NCBI GenBank assembly: GCA_905221605.1
Contig: CAJNDS010002152.1
Location: 1 to 64,000, forward strand
Source of the DNA: Symbiodinium natans
Taxonomy: Eukaryota > Sar > Dinophyceae > Suessiales > Symbiodiniaceae
Length of the DNA stretch: 64,000 nucleotides
Reading direction: 5' to 3'
Shown: positions 43,096 to 56,341 of the stretch, piece by piece
Layout of the letters: every line of letters starts with the position of its first letter
Numbering within the stretch: the first letter of the stretch is position 1
Notes under the pieces: generated by a model
Database searches by the model: none
What the model was told of the DNA's origin: nothing
Seen by the model: the letters and a program-made list of their open reading frames with translations, nothing else
Program-made: the position numbers and the translations under genes

Positions 43096-46000
43096 CTAAA
43101 GTCTCAGGTTGCGGCTGGTGCCCTGTCCTTGGCTTCGGCGCTTCATGGGGTCTTTCCATGATAGTCCCTTTCCGGATACCTTAAACCTGCCGACCCTCGG
43201 TGGCGTGTAGGAAGGTTCGGCCGGCGGGACACACGCAAGCCTTGGCGAGCTGGCGGGGCCTTTTTGGCAAAGCCTCGGAGGTGTCCAGGCTTCCCCGAAA
43301 CTGTGCGTTGGGCACGTTGCCTCTGGTGCATCGCCGGGCATTTGCTGTGAGGGGGCGGGGGGGGGAGGCGAATGTTTTGTTTTCGGCGTGGCCTTCCACG
43401 CTTCCTTGTTCGAAGCCTCGCGCCTTCTTTCTAGCCATCGACGAGTCCCTGCCTCGACGATGCTCGAACGAGGCATCGGCCCCAAGTCTGTGGCCGGCTC
43501 TGGACGACAGCCCATAATATGGCACCCTAATTTAGACATATAAAAGAGATAGTCAACTGTTCCAGCCAAGTGTCAGCAGCTGAAAATTGAAGTTCGAAGT
43601 CTCTGTCACCTTCACAGTCGCCAATTCAGCCCTCACGAATGTGAATATGTAATATGCGCTACATGCACATGGGCACTAAGACAATTCCATCATCGTCGGA
43701 CAGACCTGTGGAGTCTTGGTCCCAGGCTGATGCCTTGTCATTCGGGCCAAGCGCCCAAATCAAGACCCAACCACGGCTCCTCTTCGTAGGCGTTGGTGTG
43801 GACTTTGTGACTCTGTGCGGCTTCAATTCAAGCTTTGTTGAGGTGCAGGTCTCATCGTGTCTTGCTCCCCACACTCCGTATTCTATATCATAGTCAATAC
43901 TAATACCTTCAACAAGAGGGTATCAGGGGCCAGCATCCACGTTTGGCCCGCTCCTGGCCCAGGTTTGCAGGCGCACCCCCATCTCGGTGCCGAAGAGCGC
44001 CGGGAATGCACCGATGAGGAAGCGAATCTGGTGGAGTCCAGTCGGGCTGTCTACTGAGCCTACTGAGTCTACTGAGTATACTGGCAGCGCCGTGCACGCG
44101 AAGACCGAGAACACGCACACCGTTGCTGCAGAGGCGCTGCCGATGGGTACTTCAGTTCACCTGTCCGGCTCAGCCGGCAAGCTGGTCTGTGAAAATTTCG
44201 ATGTTTAGACTTCGGTCTGCCTCCCCTTGCCCCTTTCGGCAGGACACTTGCCTAGGAGTGCCCCCTCGACATAGTTCAGGAAGGAGCCACCCGGCACGTC
44301 ATGAAGTCCCCAAGGACTCTGCATCCTCAGCCAGCCGGGACCCCAGCAGAAAACCGCCCTACTTTCTGGCGTCTGGCACACAGCCACGGGGATTGTTCTG
44401 ACACAGGGCTTCCTCATTGATGCGATATACTATCACTCCTTAGCCTCAAGAGTGTCCCTCAACAGCAACCGAGCCTTTTGAACAACCACACGACAAGGCA
44501 CCTCTGAAAGCTGGTGTGTAGTGCTCCAAGCTGGCTCCAGAACCCCTGCAGACAGAGGCAGATGGTCCGGAATCTACCTCTGCCCTCGGGAGTGGCAAGG
44601 CCTTGTTGACCCAGAGAAGGTGCTTGTTGTGCTGGAGCGTGCCCAACTCCTTGAAGGCCGTGACAGCCTTGTGGCGATCCAGCAGCATGGTTCAGATCGC
44701 ATGCATCCTTGCACCGTAAGGGGGAGGGGGGGGGGGCCGAGCTGTTTTATGTAGATGCTACTGTTCTCACTACTGTTCTCTAAACTCTCTAAACATCTCC
44801 ACAGTCGCTTCAATGGCCTCTTGCCATGGCAAGGACAGTCATGGGGTGCTTGTGGCTGGACTGAACCCTAAACCCTAAACCCCAAACCCCAAACCCAAAA
44901 CCCTAAACCCTAAACCCCAGACTGTGCCCAGCAGCACTGCAGTTGTGCTTCGGTGTCCAGTCGAATTGTTCGCCGTCATGGCCTGGTGGTCTGTTTTTAG
45001 CACTTATGATGCTGTTGAAGTCAGGCCTTTCGATGTTTGCTGCAGGCCTTGCAGCCGAGGCACAGCCCATCTCAAACAAGCCACTGTCGATTGGAGATAG
45101 CAGCGTGCTGTTCGCGATATACTTGTTCGAAAACACGGCCGAAACGTCACCTGAATGAACCCGCAAACTGCAGCAGACTCTAGCATCCTCGCGCACTCAT
45201 GTGACTTCACTTGCTCATCAGGCCACCGTAGATCGGACTTCCCATGTCAATCATGTTCAGGTTGACCTTGGTATGGTCAGGAGTCTCACTCATGAACGTG
45301 ACAATTCTGAACTTTCGAGGTGGACAGACAAGCGTGCTACTTTTTGCTCGGGCTTGCTATTGGTTTGGACGGCCTGATATGCTGAGTTTTCGGTTTTCTC
45401 GGGACTCCTGTTGCTAGAGGGCTGCTGCAGGGAACAAGTACTTCTTGTGCTGCATGGGAACAAAACTACATATAAATGAACTCTAGCTACAGAAACCGGC
45501 TGTGTGCGAGGGTTTGTGTCGAACGTAAGGGATGAAGACATACAAGAAGGACATTGTTCTGTCATTGGCAGAAGGCAGTTCAGCCACAAGGGGCCGCCAG
45601 TGAACAGCACGGAGCTAGTAGAAAACAGATAGGCCGCATGACAAGAAGACACTGTTCCAAAGCACCCCTAAACCCTAAACCCTAAACCCTAAACCCTAAA
45701 CCCTAAACCCTAAAGCCGCAACCTCCCGACAAACTCCATCCAGGTGACCATGGCATAGACCGGCCGCTCAGAGGCTTCGGCAAGAGTCGATGGTGCCCCG
45801 ACTGACTGGAATGGCTTTAAGCCATACCTGGGATGCTACTTATGCTGCATCACATTGGAGATGGGGACCGTTTTGCACATCGGGTGGTCACACCAAGGGA
45901 TTTCTTTGACCTGCCAGAAACATCATCGAACACCAGTCGCTCTAATCAATGCCAAAGCCGCTCCCATGTTTCCTTAGTCCAAGATCATGTAGTTGCATCT

Positions 46001-49000
46001 GTACTGTAGTGTGTCCAGGATGTGCCGAACTTATCTTTCTGACAGCTGAACCAGCATCCCGGCGCTACATAGCAAGCGTTCCAAAACAGTTGATGACAGT
46101 GGCTCAGATCCAATATGCTATTCGACTTAAGCTACGGCAAGCAGCTGGTAGCGTTCAGTACTATAACATCCGAGCCTTGGCATCTTGGCATCTGCAAAGG
46201 TTAGCCCAAGTTGCAGCATGATCTTGCTCGCTGAACTGTTCGCTGTTGTTTTGTGAAGCCTCAGCTGCCAGCAAAAGCGGATTCACTCTCAACCCTAACT
46301 AGTCCACAGACTAGGTGTTGCATCCCCTTCCTGTTACCTTTCAGTTTTATGATTCAAAGGAACTTCTGGGTAAAACTCATGTTGCGCAACCGGGGCGATT
46401 TCACTACGCACGAGCATAATGTGCCCACACGCTCCATGTGCTTAAGTTGCAGGCAAAGGGCGAAAGTGCGACAGTTGCCATCTGGCACAAGTGTTTCAAC
46501 GGAAAGCGCGGCACCTGTCGGACACTTCGCCTTCCTTGGAGCTGAACAAGTTGCAGCTTTCATCTCAGCGACTGCAACAACTTCACTCCTAAGCCGCCTA
46601 AGCATCCTAAGCCGCTAAGGCATGCACCTTACAATGAAACCATGGAAAAAAGACACATGGCCACATGGTGGCCACGCCAAGTAGCTTTGGTGCAGCTTCG
46701 AGCTTACGCGCCGTGTGGAACTTTGAGGTCTTCTCATGAGGATCTCCCGGCCACATGGAGGCATTGAGGACGCCTGTCAGCCCTATGCTCAGCCGTGATC
46801 AGCGTGTCCCGGAAATCGGGCCATGTCAGGGCAAAAACTCTGATCGGCCTTCTTCATAATCATAACGATAGATCATGGTGAAGTGCATGCTTTGCATCTC
46901 GTAGCCTGGCAAGAGGCTCAGGCTTTGAGTACACTGAACACTTAAATCAATGTGGTTCCGAAGCGCCTCAACCTCAACCCCACTGCTTTTTGGGTTTAGG
47001 GTTTAGGGCCTAAGAGGTTGTGGCCGTCAAACTCGGCAGGAGCGCACTGAGACAGGAGAAAATCCTCAGGCGCGGTCTTGTTGCCGGAGCATCCGCCGGG
47101 CCATGTCTCCACCGATACCACTCCCCTGACAAGCAAACCAAGCAGCATGTACTGGTAGCATTTTTTCTCGTTCCCGCATAGCTGGCCGAACCGCAAGCAG
47201 GGTTGATTGTTGGTACTGCAGTGGTAGCATTTAGGGTTTAGGGTTTGGGGTAGCACGATGACTAAACATGCTACAACACAGGTTCCCGAAGAGATCCAAG
47301 TTGATCCAAGTTGAACACGGCGGCTTGTATGGCCTGGACGAATTCACGCGGTAAGCCCGATATGTGGCTTCCAAGCCATGCCAAACACTCTCCGGATCTG
47401 TGGAGTGCATCAGAACCTGAGTCAGCATGGTGGTGTTGTCGGCGTTACGGCATGGCGCCGCTTCGGGAGACATTTTGCCAAAGGCCAAAGTCAGACATCC
47501 GAGGCACAGCCTGCCAATCATTCCTGAGCTCATGGTGCCAACTCGAGGCCTCTTTGACTGCGCGATTTATTGCGCGCGACTTTGCCATGAGCCCTGTGCG
47601 TACCGGGAAGCAGGAAAAACGAGTCGTTCATGCCGAAGGCAATCGACATCCCAGCAGAATCCGGAAACATCTTGGCTGGGTCCTTGGTGGCAAAAATGGG
47701 GGCAGTTTCTGCAGTCCAGAACCGGCGGCACTCCTTTTGGGATAGCACACGTGGGTGCTTTTCAGACGAAGGTCTTGAAAGGCAGGGAAGCCGGATGCAA
47801 CTTCAGCCGCCTGACAGACCAGTGGCCAGGACACAGGGAATAGCTTCCGAGCAGGGTACCATAACAGATAACATAATGACCCTAAACCCTACAAACCCGC
47901 CTGAAACTGCTTGGAAAGTCTCTCCAAGAGTTCCTGGGCGGGTGCATGTCGAAGCATGTACAGAGTTGCAGGAGACTGCATAACTCAGGCTACGTTACCC
48001 TACGTACCTACACAAGCAATAGACCTACAGCCCAGGATGTCTGACAAATCTTGGGCTCAGCGAGCGTACAACACCTTCCGCAAACTTCCGAAGTCATGGT
48101 CTGAGATAAGCTGATTGGTGGAATTCGCCTCGGCTGGTCGGTCTGCGAAGGATGGACAGCAGGAGGACAGATTCGCACCTGGGCGCATCGGAGAGTCACT
48201 CTAGTTGCCCAACTACGCCCAACTCATACAAAGTTCCATAGAATAAGACATCCTCCACACCCACGCACCCTCCAAAAAACATCGTGAGAGAACATAGCGA
48301 AATGTTGAGATGCTTGCGGAAGTCAGCAGTATCGAAGAAAGCCAAGAGCTTCGACTCAGCAGCCTCTCACACAAGTGCTCAGTACTCCGACGCTGATGTG
48401 CACACATTCGTCAGACTGATATCAACAATCTACTTCGCCCACATCTTTCCAAGCGTATTTCAGCAGCAGGCAGCCCTCATGGCTTAGCGAAGGAACAGAT
48501 TTGAAGATATGATGCTGATGCACAGGCTGTGCCACCTTTGACAGCTCTGCGGCGTTCTTCTGCACTTGGCTGAAGGCCTGCTTCTGCCATTCTGTCCTTA
48601 GCGACTCTGTTTCAGGAACGCGTCTCTGCCTCTAGATCGTTCTCAAGAACAGGTCTGGCTGGTGGGGGGATGTGCTTCGTCATCAGGGTGGGTACAGTAG
48701 TCGCCACTTTCTGTACATGCTCGCCATTTTTCGATCCTGTCTTTAAAGCAGGTTAAGCCATGCGCCACTCAGGCAAACATGCAACGTGGACCTCGCCCCG
48801 TACTTGTATATCAAGGCTTTGTGCCGCTTCTTCAGCATGTACTTCGCTTGCACAGGGCTTCAGCTTGCAGAGTTTCTCTCAGTTCGTGAACCAGCCACAC
48901 ATGTGAAGCCACGGAAGAAGATGACATTCGGAAAGCGGAGCAAATGCCGAGGTACAGCACTGGGCCGAAGGCGCTGGCAGCGAAAGGCAGCAGCCTTGGG

Positions 49001-50589
49001 GACTTGGAAATCCATTCAAAAGCTGAAAGTGGCTTTCCTGCACAGCTTGCAGCTAAAGAGCGCAAGCACGAGGCCCTTCAGGAAACCGCAAGCCATGGCA
49101 AAACTTGGTTGCGGTGTCGATCCTTCCTCTGTTTCTGAGGCCTTCGTTTGTAGGTCCTCACCGTGTAGGTGGGCGATGATGAGTGTTTGACATGCGTTGT
49201 GTTTTGCAGTGTGGTCACACGCCTAGTCACTTAGTCATCAGCAAAAAGGAGGCAAAGCGGCACGCTGCGGAATTTTGCCCTCAAACTGACAATATTTAGC
49301 ACAGACACGCATGCCGGCTGACAGAGACCACATGCTCTGGCTGACCAGCACTGGCTCGCCGCGCCTCTCAGTCCACAGGTATGCGTCCAGCGCAGCACCC
49401 ATGACAGATCGCAGGTTCCTAGGCATCCGGGCAGCGGCAGAGCAAACAAACACTGGACACTGGCGTGGTGCCAGGCACTGAGACGGGAACGGTGTGTCTC
49501 CATTGGCACCCACAGACAAAAAAGATCGACTGGGGCTCTGCATCGCTGCAACTTCAGACACAGGCTGGTACATCCGTGACCTAAGGCATAACACATAGTA
49601 TCAATGCTGAATACTTCCGATGGTTTTGATTGCCGCTGGGCTAGTAGTGGCCTGCACTCTGGGGCTTCTAGATGCTCCTGGTGCCAGCTCAATCAGGTTC
49701 GCTCCACTTGCTCGGTGCGCCTTGCTATGAAGGACTTTGTAGAGCTCCGGCTTTTTTATCTTGGCCCAAAGGCTAAAAGCAGGCAGGAGACACCGGCACA
49801 CACAAAGCAGCAAGAGGAGACCAACAAGGATGGTCGAAAGTCGGCCTTTTGCACAACTCTTTGCGCACGGCGGCAAGATGCACCCCCCACTGTCGTGGGC
49901 CGTTCCAGCTCGCACTGTTTGTCATGGGAATGACTCTGCCGGCCACTTGTCAAAGCAACCAGCACTCTCAACCCACCTGAAGGTGCCTTCCAAGGGTGCA
50001 AGCTGCAGCGCGCACGGTTCAATGGACAGTCTGCCCCCCGCATCCTGCCCTGGCGAGCACGCCACCCCCAGATGCACGAGAACTTTCAGGATATTTCAGA
50101 ATGAGATTCGACTATGACTTCAGAACTACAAAAGTAACGAGAGTCTCGTGCGATGTCGTGTTGCCAATTAGCAACCATAGGATCGCCTCAAACGGAAGCG
50201 TAAGGAACAACTGTTCAATCTGCTCGCTCAGATTGCGCATCTTGCCCCACTGGGTCGCATTCCCATGAAACTGTCGCTCTTCACTGCAGGTTGTGTCCAT
50301 CCTTACTGCGAGTTCGAAGCATCAATACATGCTCTTGCAGGACTTGCATGTATATTGTATAGATCGTTGACATCGTCATGCTAAGGAAACCGGCCGCGTC
50401 AACGATATGCCATGGTCTCGAACCCTCATAATGCAAGGAGCCGTGCCGACGAACATCATCCTGCACACTGTGGGACCTCGTCCAGGACTGCCGGTCACCT
50501 TGAGTCATGCGGAGGAAAGGCGCGCTTGCCTCCGAAGGCCATAGAAAGACTAAGAACATGGGTAGCAGTTCCTGCCAAAACATGAGCAT
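43096..50589 (-). CDS. Multi-exon gene(s) for a large, partly membrane-bound protein
   Basis: Many minus-strand segments look coding. From 5' to 3': 50310-50589 (LLPMFLVFLWPSEASAPFLR and VDAAGFLSMTMSTIYTIYMQ), 50130-50280 (LFLTLPFEAILWLLIGNT), 49260-49560 (RMPRNLRSVMGAALDAYLWT), 48850-49050 (LLPFAASAFGPVLYLGICSA), 48490-48610 (SLRTEWQKQAFSQVQKNAAE), 47270-47460, 46840-46975 (MHFTMIYRYDYEEGRSEF), 46360-46600 (Cys-rich), 45740-45815 (ERPVYAMVTWMEFVGRL), 45210-45295 (DHTKVNLNMIDMGSPIYGGL), 44950-45160 (VFSNKYIANSTLLSPIDSGL), 44580-44690, 43930-44090, and 43096-43510, which is Pro/Lys-rich and ends in a stop. Hydrophobic helices near 50 kb and 49 kb suggest a membrane protein. No family is recognised, and it could be two genes. 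Confidence 0.4.
44866..44918. repeat. Interstitial telomere-type repeat (CCCTAAA)n
   Basis: CCCTAAAC units with CCCCAAAC variants, inside a probable intron. Confidence 0.92.
45665..45714. repeat. Interstitial telomere-type repeat (CCCTAAA)n
   Basis: Seven near-perfect CCCTAAA units in a row, inside a probable intron just downstream of the exon at 45740-45815. Confidence 0.95.
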
Positions 50590-50599
50590 CTCATGCTTA

Positions 50600-53195
50600 G
50601 GTATCTGCTAGCGTGTGCGGCCTGACAAGATATCAAGCCCTGAGAGACACGGCAGACTCTCAAAACATTCAGAACAAAGTTGCCGAATGCACACAGCACA
50701 GTTGGTCCAGCGACGAGGGATCATCTCTCGTGCGTTGAGGGTTGCTTGCCAGTGACGTCGCGGCTGCAGGTCAAACAGCGAACCCATCTACTAGAAAAAA
50801 CGCCAGCGCCGCGCCACAATGTTGAAGATTTTCCAGGCAAATCAGCGGGTCGGTCCACTCAAGTCTAGGGTATGCTGTGCCCTTGTAGTGCTTGTTTGGC
50901 ACGCTCTGTGCTCAAACGTGAGTTAGATTACGCAGGTTCTTGTTCTATGAGTAGCCGGTTGAAGTTGAGCTGGGCCGGCCGTGTGCGCAGCACCTCAACA
51001 TTTGTTCGCGGCTGGTGGCTTTTCAAGGACGAAGACGCGATGTAGTCAGATTTTGCGTTTTGAGCATTCTAATCACAACGCAATGATCAGGAACTGCCAG
51101 TCCTGTACAGTTGTGTTTGAGCTTGAAATGTGGATGCAAGGCAGCTAGGCAGCAATTCTCACTTTAAAACTGCATCACAGTACAGAACACCACCTTTCAC
51201 AGTACCTTATCACAGTAACTCATTTTTGAAATGCCCACCCTCCTGTTTGCTTGTGGAAGCACGGAATCGTCCAAGCAGATCTGTGCGGTGATTGGGCACA
51301 TCCTTTGCTGATCTGCAACAAGTACCACGCGACAGGATAGATGAAAACATACACGTATATATGTATATATAGACATATATACATTATATATATATATATG
51401 TATATCTGTGTATATAAACATATAATTCACAAAAATATCTTATTTGATTGGCGAATGAATTAATTAGGACATATACATATATATATATATATATTACTTT
51501 TGATGGCAGGACGCACTTTCCTTGCGCGGCATTGTCGCGGCCTTACCTCCAGACCAATGCTGCTAGTCATTTTGCCGGCCAGAAACGCTGTGGAACGGGA
51601 GCACGGAGTCTTGCATAGTCTCCAGCTCCAGCTTCATCCTCTTGCACATCCTACTTTACCGGCAGCGAACTGTCACGCCCAACGCTTGCAGGATGCCCAT
51701 GAACAATCCGACCTTCCATACACGTATGTATATATGTATATACGAAAATATATTTTGTTTATCTATTGAATCTATTTGTTTGTTGAACATAGATGCCAAC
51801 AAAAATAGACAGATTGGTTAATCTTGCGACCCTCTCCTGTGATTTTCTTGCCGCTGCGTCTCCAGGAGCGCAGTTAGCTCAAGCACCTGCACAGCATGCA
51901 TCCAAAGTTCGGCAAAATCACACAATAAAGTTCAAACATGTAATATTATATGATATAACTGATATAACATGTTCCTGATGTGAAGTACAGCAACGTAAGA
52001 ATATAAATACGTCCAAGACATTAAGGTAATGCTACAATGTCACCGTATAGAATCGACATGAAATAATGCAATAGTCTATGAATAGAATGTAGTGAGAATA
52101 TGATGTTATATTCATAATGAAAACTTTTCACAAAGAACATATTCATACAACAACATCTTACTTGTAACAATATTTTATTGATGAATAGCGAGAAGCAGAA
52201 CTATAACTATACAAAATTACAACAGGACGATAATACAATCATATATTAACATGGTAAAAATGGCATGATATAATGAACCAATACGACATAGATTAAGACA
52301 TAGAGAAAATGAGATGCGTAATCATATGCAGCAAACATCTCGAATGATCATGGAGAAGTTCAACCACATGCAGGGCATGTCAACCTGTCTGGAGACTAGC
52401 AATGATTAACTCTGGCCAATCGAGTAGCTGCCCACCCATCACCCCCGGTTACAGTTGAGGGAAAAGAAGCTGTGTTTCTAGAGCCCCTAGGTCAAGGTCC
52501 AGAGCTTCCGTGGGTGTTGGGCTAAGTATCAAACCCAGTAAACAATCTTACGGGACTCTCATGCACAAAGGGTCTCTAGATGGACACAGCCTAGCACTGG
52601 TACTCTTGCTCCAAGACCTGTCCTGAGCACTTTTAAGCCTTGTTTGGCGTTTTGGTCTTTGCCTTGTCGTCCGCACTTAGCAAAGGTCTGCCGGCCACGG
52701 CGCCTTAGCATGTGCCATGAGTGACCCTGTCTCAGGCGACCTAAATATGGCTGCACATGCTTCCAACATGATCGGCAACCTCACCGAGCCCAGGAGCCGA
52801 CACTTCGCCCAGCAATCTAGAAATTCACAGAGATGCACAGAGAGCCAAATCCGAAAGGTCTCCAAATCCGAAATTGAAGGTGGGGAGCTGGGCTCGGCAG
52901 CTCTGCGGTGGCTCCTGTCGGAAGCGGTCGGGGAATTGATCCGGCCTCGAGCGTAGCATGCGGCACTCAGCAGAAGCAAGGAAGGTCGTGCTTTAGTGCC
53001 TCCATCTTTTGTCCAAGCCCGGGGCTTTCTGGGAGGTATCTCGGCAGGTAGTCCAACTCCGCCTGGACTGGCGAAACTCCGCGACGCTCTGCGACACTCT
53101 GCCTGACACAGCCAGAGCAAATATTTCAGACAAGATGCCCGAGGAGATGCCTTCGGTGATGGAGGAGCCTCACACTCGCAGCCCTCGAAACATGG
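50600..53195. other. Mostly non-coding, AT-rich; isolated coiled-coil pieces
   Basis: From 51.9 to 52.4 kb the DNA is strongly AT-rich with no frame. Minus-strand pieces near 51850-51910 (VLELTALLETQRQENHRR) and 51590-51660 (CKRMKLELETMQDSV) read as coiled coil and may be 3' exons of the kinesin. A piece near 53010-53075 (QAELDYLPRYLPES) is also possible. A 5' end for the gene to the left should lie around 50.6-51.2 kb. Confidence 0.3.
51340..51495. repeat. TA-rich microsatellite
   Basis: tatatatgtatatatagac, (ta)n at 51386-51398 and (at)n at 51472-51494, separated by AT-rich DNA. Confidence 0.88.
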
Positions 53196-53200
53196 TGAAT

Positions 53201-53318
53201 GGTACATTATGGTACGTTATGGTACGTTATGGTACGTTATGGTACATTATGGTACATTATGGTACATTATGGTACATTATGGTACATTATGGTACATTAT
53301 GGTACATTATGGTACATT
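53201..53318. repeat. 10-bp minisatellite GGTACATTAT
   Basis: Eleven full 10-bp units in register plus a partial twelfth. Units 2 to 4 read ggtacgttat and the others ggtacattat, so one point variant has been copied within the array. Confidence 0.97.
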
Positions 53319-53589
53319 CCATCTGCACCTCTGGCAGGGCGGTCTGGATAGCTACCGGCGGCGGCTGTCGTGGAAACAGGCCTGGTCCTTGCCGCAGCTC
53401 GACATGTGGTGGTGTTCAGGTCGCAGGTCTCGGAGTCTAGGATCGACTCACCGCCAGACAATGCCATGTTGTCTGAGTCAAGAACGAACCAAGCCCAATA
53501 GATGCACACACACACACATATTCTTAACACACATGCATTTCTATATCTTGTATGACCTGCACATTCATGTGTATAGCCCTTTGGCAGGT

Positions 53590-56341
53590 ATGTCCTGGAG
53601 CGCCGGCAGAAGAACCACCGCCGCCGCCGCCAGTGCCGCCAGACATGGCCATGTTGGCCTTTGAAGTGGCCTGCAGCGCCTTCTCTGCGGCTGCCAAGCG
53701 GAGGGCCTGTTTGTTTTTTAAGCTCCCAGTGACCCAGTGATCCGAGCACTTTCCAACAGCGCCACGGTGTTGTTGGTCTGTTTTGTGCTGAGGCTCCCCC
53801 GATTCTGAAGGGAATAAGGAGGCCGGGGTTTGTGAATGGGAAGCCCTGGATTTTTGGGTTGTGGGAATTAGAGGCTGAAATGGGTCCACCAGAAGCACGC
53901 TAGCCCGAAAGCAAACATCCCCTGCTCGGCCTGACCCCTTCGAATATGTATCAAATACCCCCCCCCCCATTTGTAGTCAGATTCTAGTGCATGGGGAGAA
54001 GTTCATATTAGCGGTTTATTATTCGGGGGGGGAAGGGATTCTGCGGCCCCTTAAGGCTCCCAATCCAGGCCTGGCGCTCTGCACGCTGCGTCAGCTCATC
54101 GATGCAACGGTCACGTGCGTCCAGCTCAGCCTTCAGTAATAATAATAACAATAAAAACAAAAATAAGAAGAATAGTCATAGTAGTGATGATGATAATAAT
54201 AATGATAGCCCTAAGCTGTCTTAGGGCGCTCCCCTGCTGTGTATTCTCTATGACTTCACAACTCGATGTGCGGTGCAGGTGAGTGTTGAGCGTCAAATAG
54301 GGCGAACTCAAGCTTGAGCTTCGGCGCCTGCAGCCCGATGATTGTCTCATCGCGCTCGTGCAGGCGCTGTGTCAAAGCAATCATGATGTCCTCACAACAA
54401 CTGCACGGAAGCTGTCAAGACGACAAGCTGCCGCAAAAGACCGTCAGTTCAACTCAATGCCCTAAACCCTGAACCCTAATTCTAGAGGAGGTCCTGGATG
54501 GAGTCCGGAGGAATTCCGAAAGGATCCGGGTCCGGGATTTTGGGGGATAAACAAACGGGAAAAGATCAGGGTCCTCTTATAGTGATGACTCGGCAAGGTT
54601 ACAAGGGCCCTGGCTTTGAAAACCCGCCCTTCTTGAAAACCGGCACCCTAAACCCTAAACCCAAAACCCCCCTAAACCCTAAACCCTAAACCCTAAACCC
54701 TAAACCCTATCCCAAGAGATGTCGCCCGCCTCGATGAAACCTGTGAGCCGACAAGTTCCAAGCCCGAACCCCCCCCCCAAGTCCCCTTGGAACCCGGAAC
54801 TGAGGTCTAAACCCTGGGATGTCCCCCCTTGTACTAACAGTCCTTATAGGGATTATGACAGAGGGGTACTATAACCCCTATTAAGGACTGTTAGTTTCAG
54901 GGGGAACATCCCAACCTAAACCCGATAATGTGCACTGGCGTTAGTGTATGCAGGGTCTATATTCACAAGAATCGAAAATCTTCTCTGCGACATCGGTTTG
55001 TTGGGGTGACCCGCTATTATCACAAGGGTTTTTTTTCCCATGGTTGTTTTTTTTTTTTTTTTTAAGGGCTTGTGTTTCGGGTTAAGGGCTTGCGCAGTAA
55101 GACTTGAGGCCCTGAAGGCTTGAGGCCCTGAAGGCTTGAGGCCCTGAAGGGCCTTCAGGAATCTTGAGGAGCCAGAGCCCGAAAATCTGGAAAGCGAAGC
55201 CCGGCCAGTTCCATGTAAAGCCTTTTTGAAATTCATGATGAAACGAGGCGCCAAACAAATTTGTGATAGGCAGTTTTACTGGTTTGTTTGGGTACTCGCT
55301 ATAATCACAAGATATTTTGGGAGATTTTGGTCATTCCAGGCCTTCAAGGGCCTTAAAGCCCTGAAAGCTTCAGGTTTTAAGGGCCACAGGGGGGGGGGTC
55401 TACATATTAAAAGCAGTGCAACATAAACTCTCAACCTTCTCTCTCTCTCTCAACCCTAAACCATAAACCCTAAAACCCTCCCATTAGGCCAAGCATCCCG
55501 CTGCTTGAGAAGCAGTTGCTTGTATCGGCCCACCTGCGCCTGGTCGTGCAGGTGTTACCCAAAGATGCCAACACCCCTCGGGTTCGGATCCTTCTGCAGG
55601 TCTAAGGAAGAAATATTATATACATATATATATATATGTGTGTGTGTATATATACCGTGCACTATACATATATATATATATATATGCATGTATAATTCCC
55701 TACTTAAGGTTGTGTTAGCAAGAGCTTTCCCCACCTTGTCCTCCTCTACAGCCGCGCGTTCTTTTGCAACGGACACGCTCGAAGATCGGCTACCTCTGCA
55801 GACTATGAGCAGAATCAGGTTCTTTCTCAAGGTGCTTTCCTACATCCGCTCCCGTAAGACTATGGAAGACATTAGGATTCAGGTGCTTCTACAGTCTTGC
55901 CACACGCCCCATCCAAACAACGACAACTGGTAAATGGCAAACATGGAGGGTTGCCAGCCAGGTCGGTACGCAATGGTGTCATTGACTCAGTGGGCAAGCT
56001 ATACCGATCCTCAGCCGGAGCATCACTCTGTGCTTATAAGGCCTATGATGTAGGGTGCTACCGAAAAACGAAAAGGATTTACCCCAGTGCCTCAAGGTGC
56101 TAGAGACTCAGGGTGCTCTGAGGCAACGCTCCTGAATATCACTCCGGCAATGGACGCAAGCCAGCGTTGCGGACTTCCCGCTTCTAAGGGCGCCCACCCC
56201 CCAACCCTAAACCCTGAACCCTCTAAACCCTAAACCCTAAACCCCCCTCCAACTCGCACAAAGAGGGAGGGGTGCGTCCTCTTGACCTCCTGGCTGCGCT
56301 CGGCGAGTTCACTGCGCAACCGCCGGATTTCTGCCTCGTAC
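53590..56341 (-). CDS. Kinesin stalk exons
   Basis: Coiled-coil exons follow the kinesin motor on the same strand: 56287-56341 (YEAEIRRLRSELAERSQE, bounded by AG and GT), about 55490-55550 (AQVGRYKQLLLKQRD), 54294-54372 (LTQRLHERDETIIGLQ), 54056-54137 (LKAELDARDRCIDELTQRAE) and 53595-53725 (LRLAAAEKALQATSKANMAM followed by a Gly-rich linker). Such stalks dimerise kinesins and bind cargo. Membership is inferred from order, strand and heptad character. The 3' end is not seen. Confidence 0.6.
54645..54712. repeat. Interstitial telomere-type repeat (CCCTAAA)n
   Basis: A 68-bp tract of CCCTAAA with a few CCAAAAC/CCCCC variants, inside a probable kinesin intron, about 100 bp from the inverted-repeat element at 54815. 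Confidence 0.95.
54815..54913. mobile_element. 99-bp inverted-repeat element (MITE-like), copy 2
   Basis: It starts TGGGATGTCCCCCCTT and ends AGGGGGAACATCCCA, with inner arms aacagtcctta and taaggactgtt, as at 32926-33024. The centre differs (gggattatgacagaggggta against a G run). The same length and same arms at two loci show a dispersed family. It lies in a kinesin intron on this reading. Confidence 0.85.
55618..55686. repeat. TA/TG microsatellite
   Basis: (ta)n, (tg)n and again (ta)n within a probable kinesin intron. Confidence 0.9.
56205..56246. repeat. Short CCCTAAA telomere-type tract
   Basis: accctaaaccctgaaccctctaaaccctaaaccctaaac-type units, directly downstream of the kinesin stalk exon at 56287. 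Confidence 0.9.

Noticed and set aside
53009-53664. Plus-strand frames with MVHYGTLWYI repeats
   Set aside because: They are translations of the 10-bp minisatellite, which shifts through all frames; the flanking parts are not protein-like.
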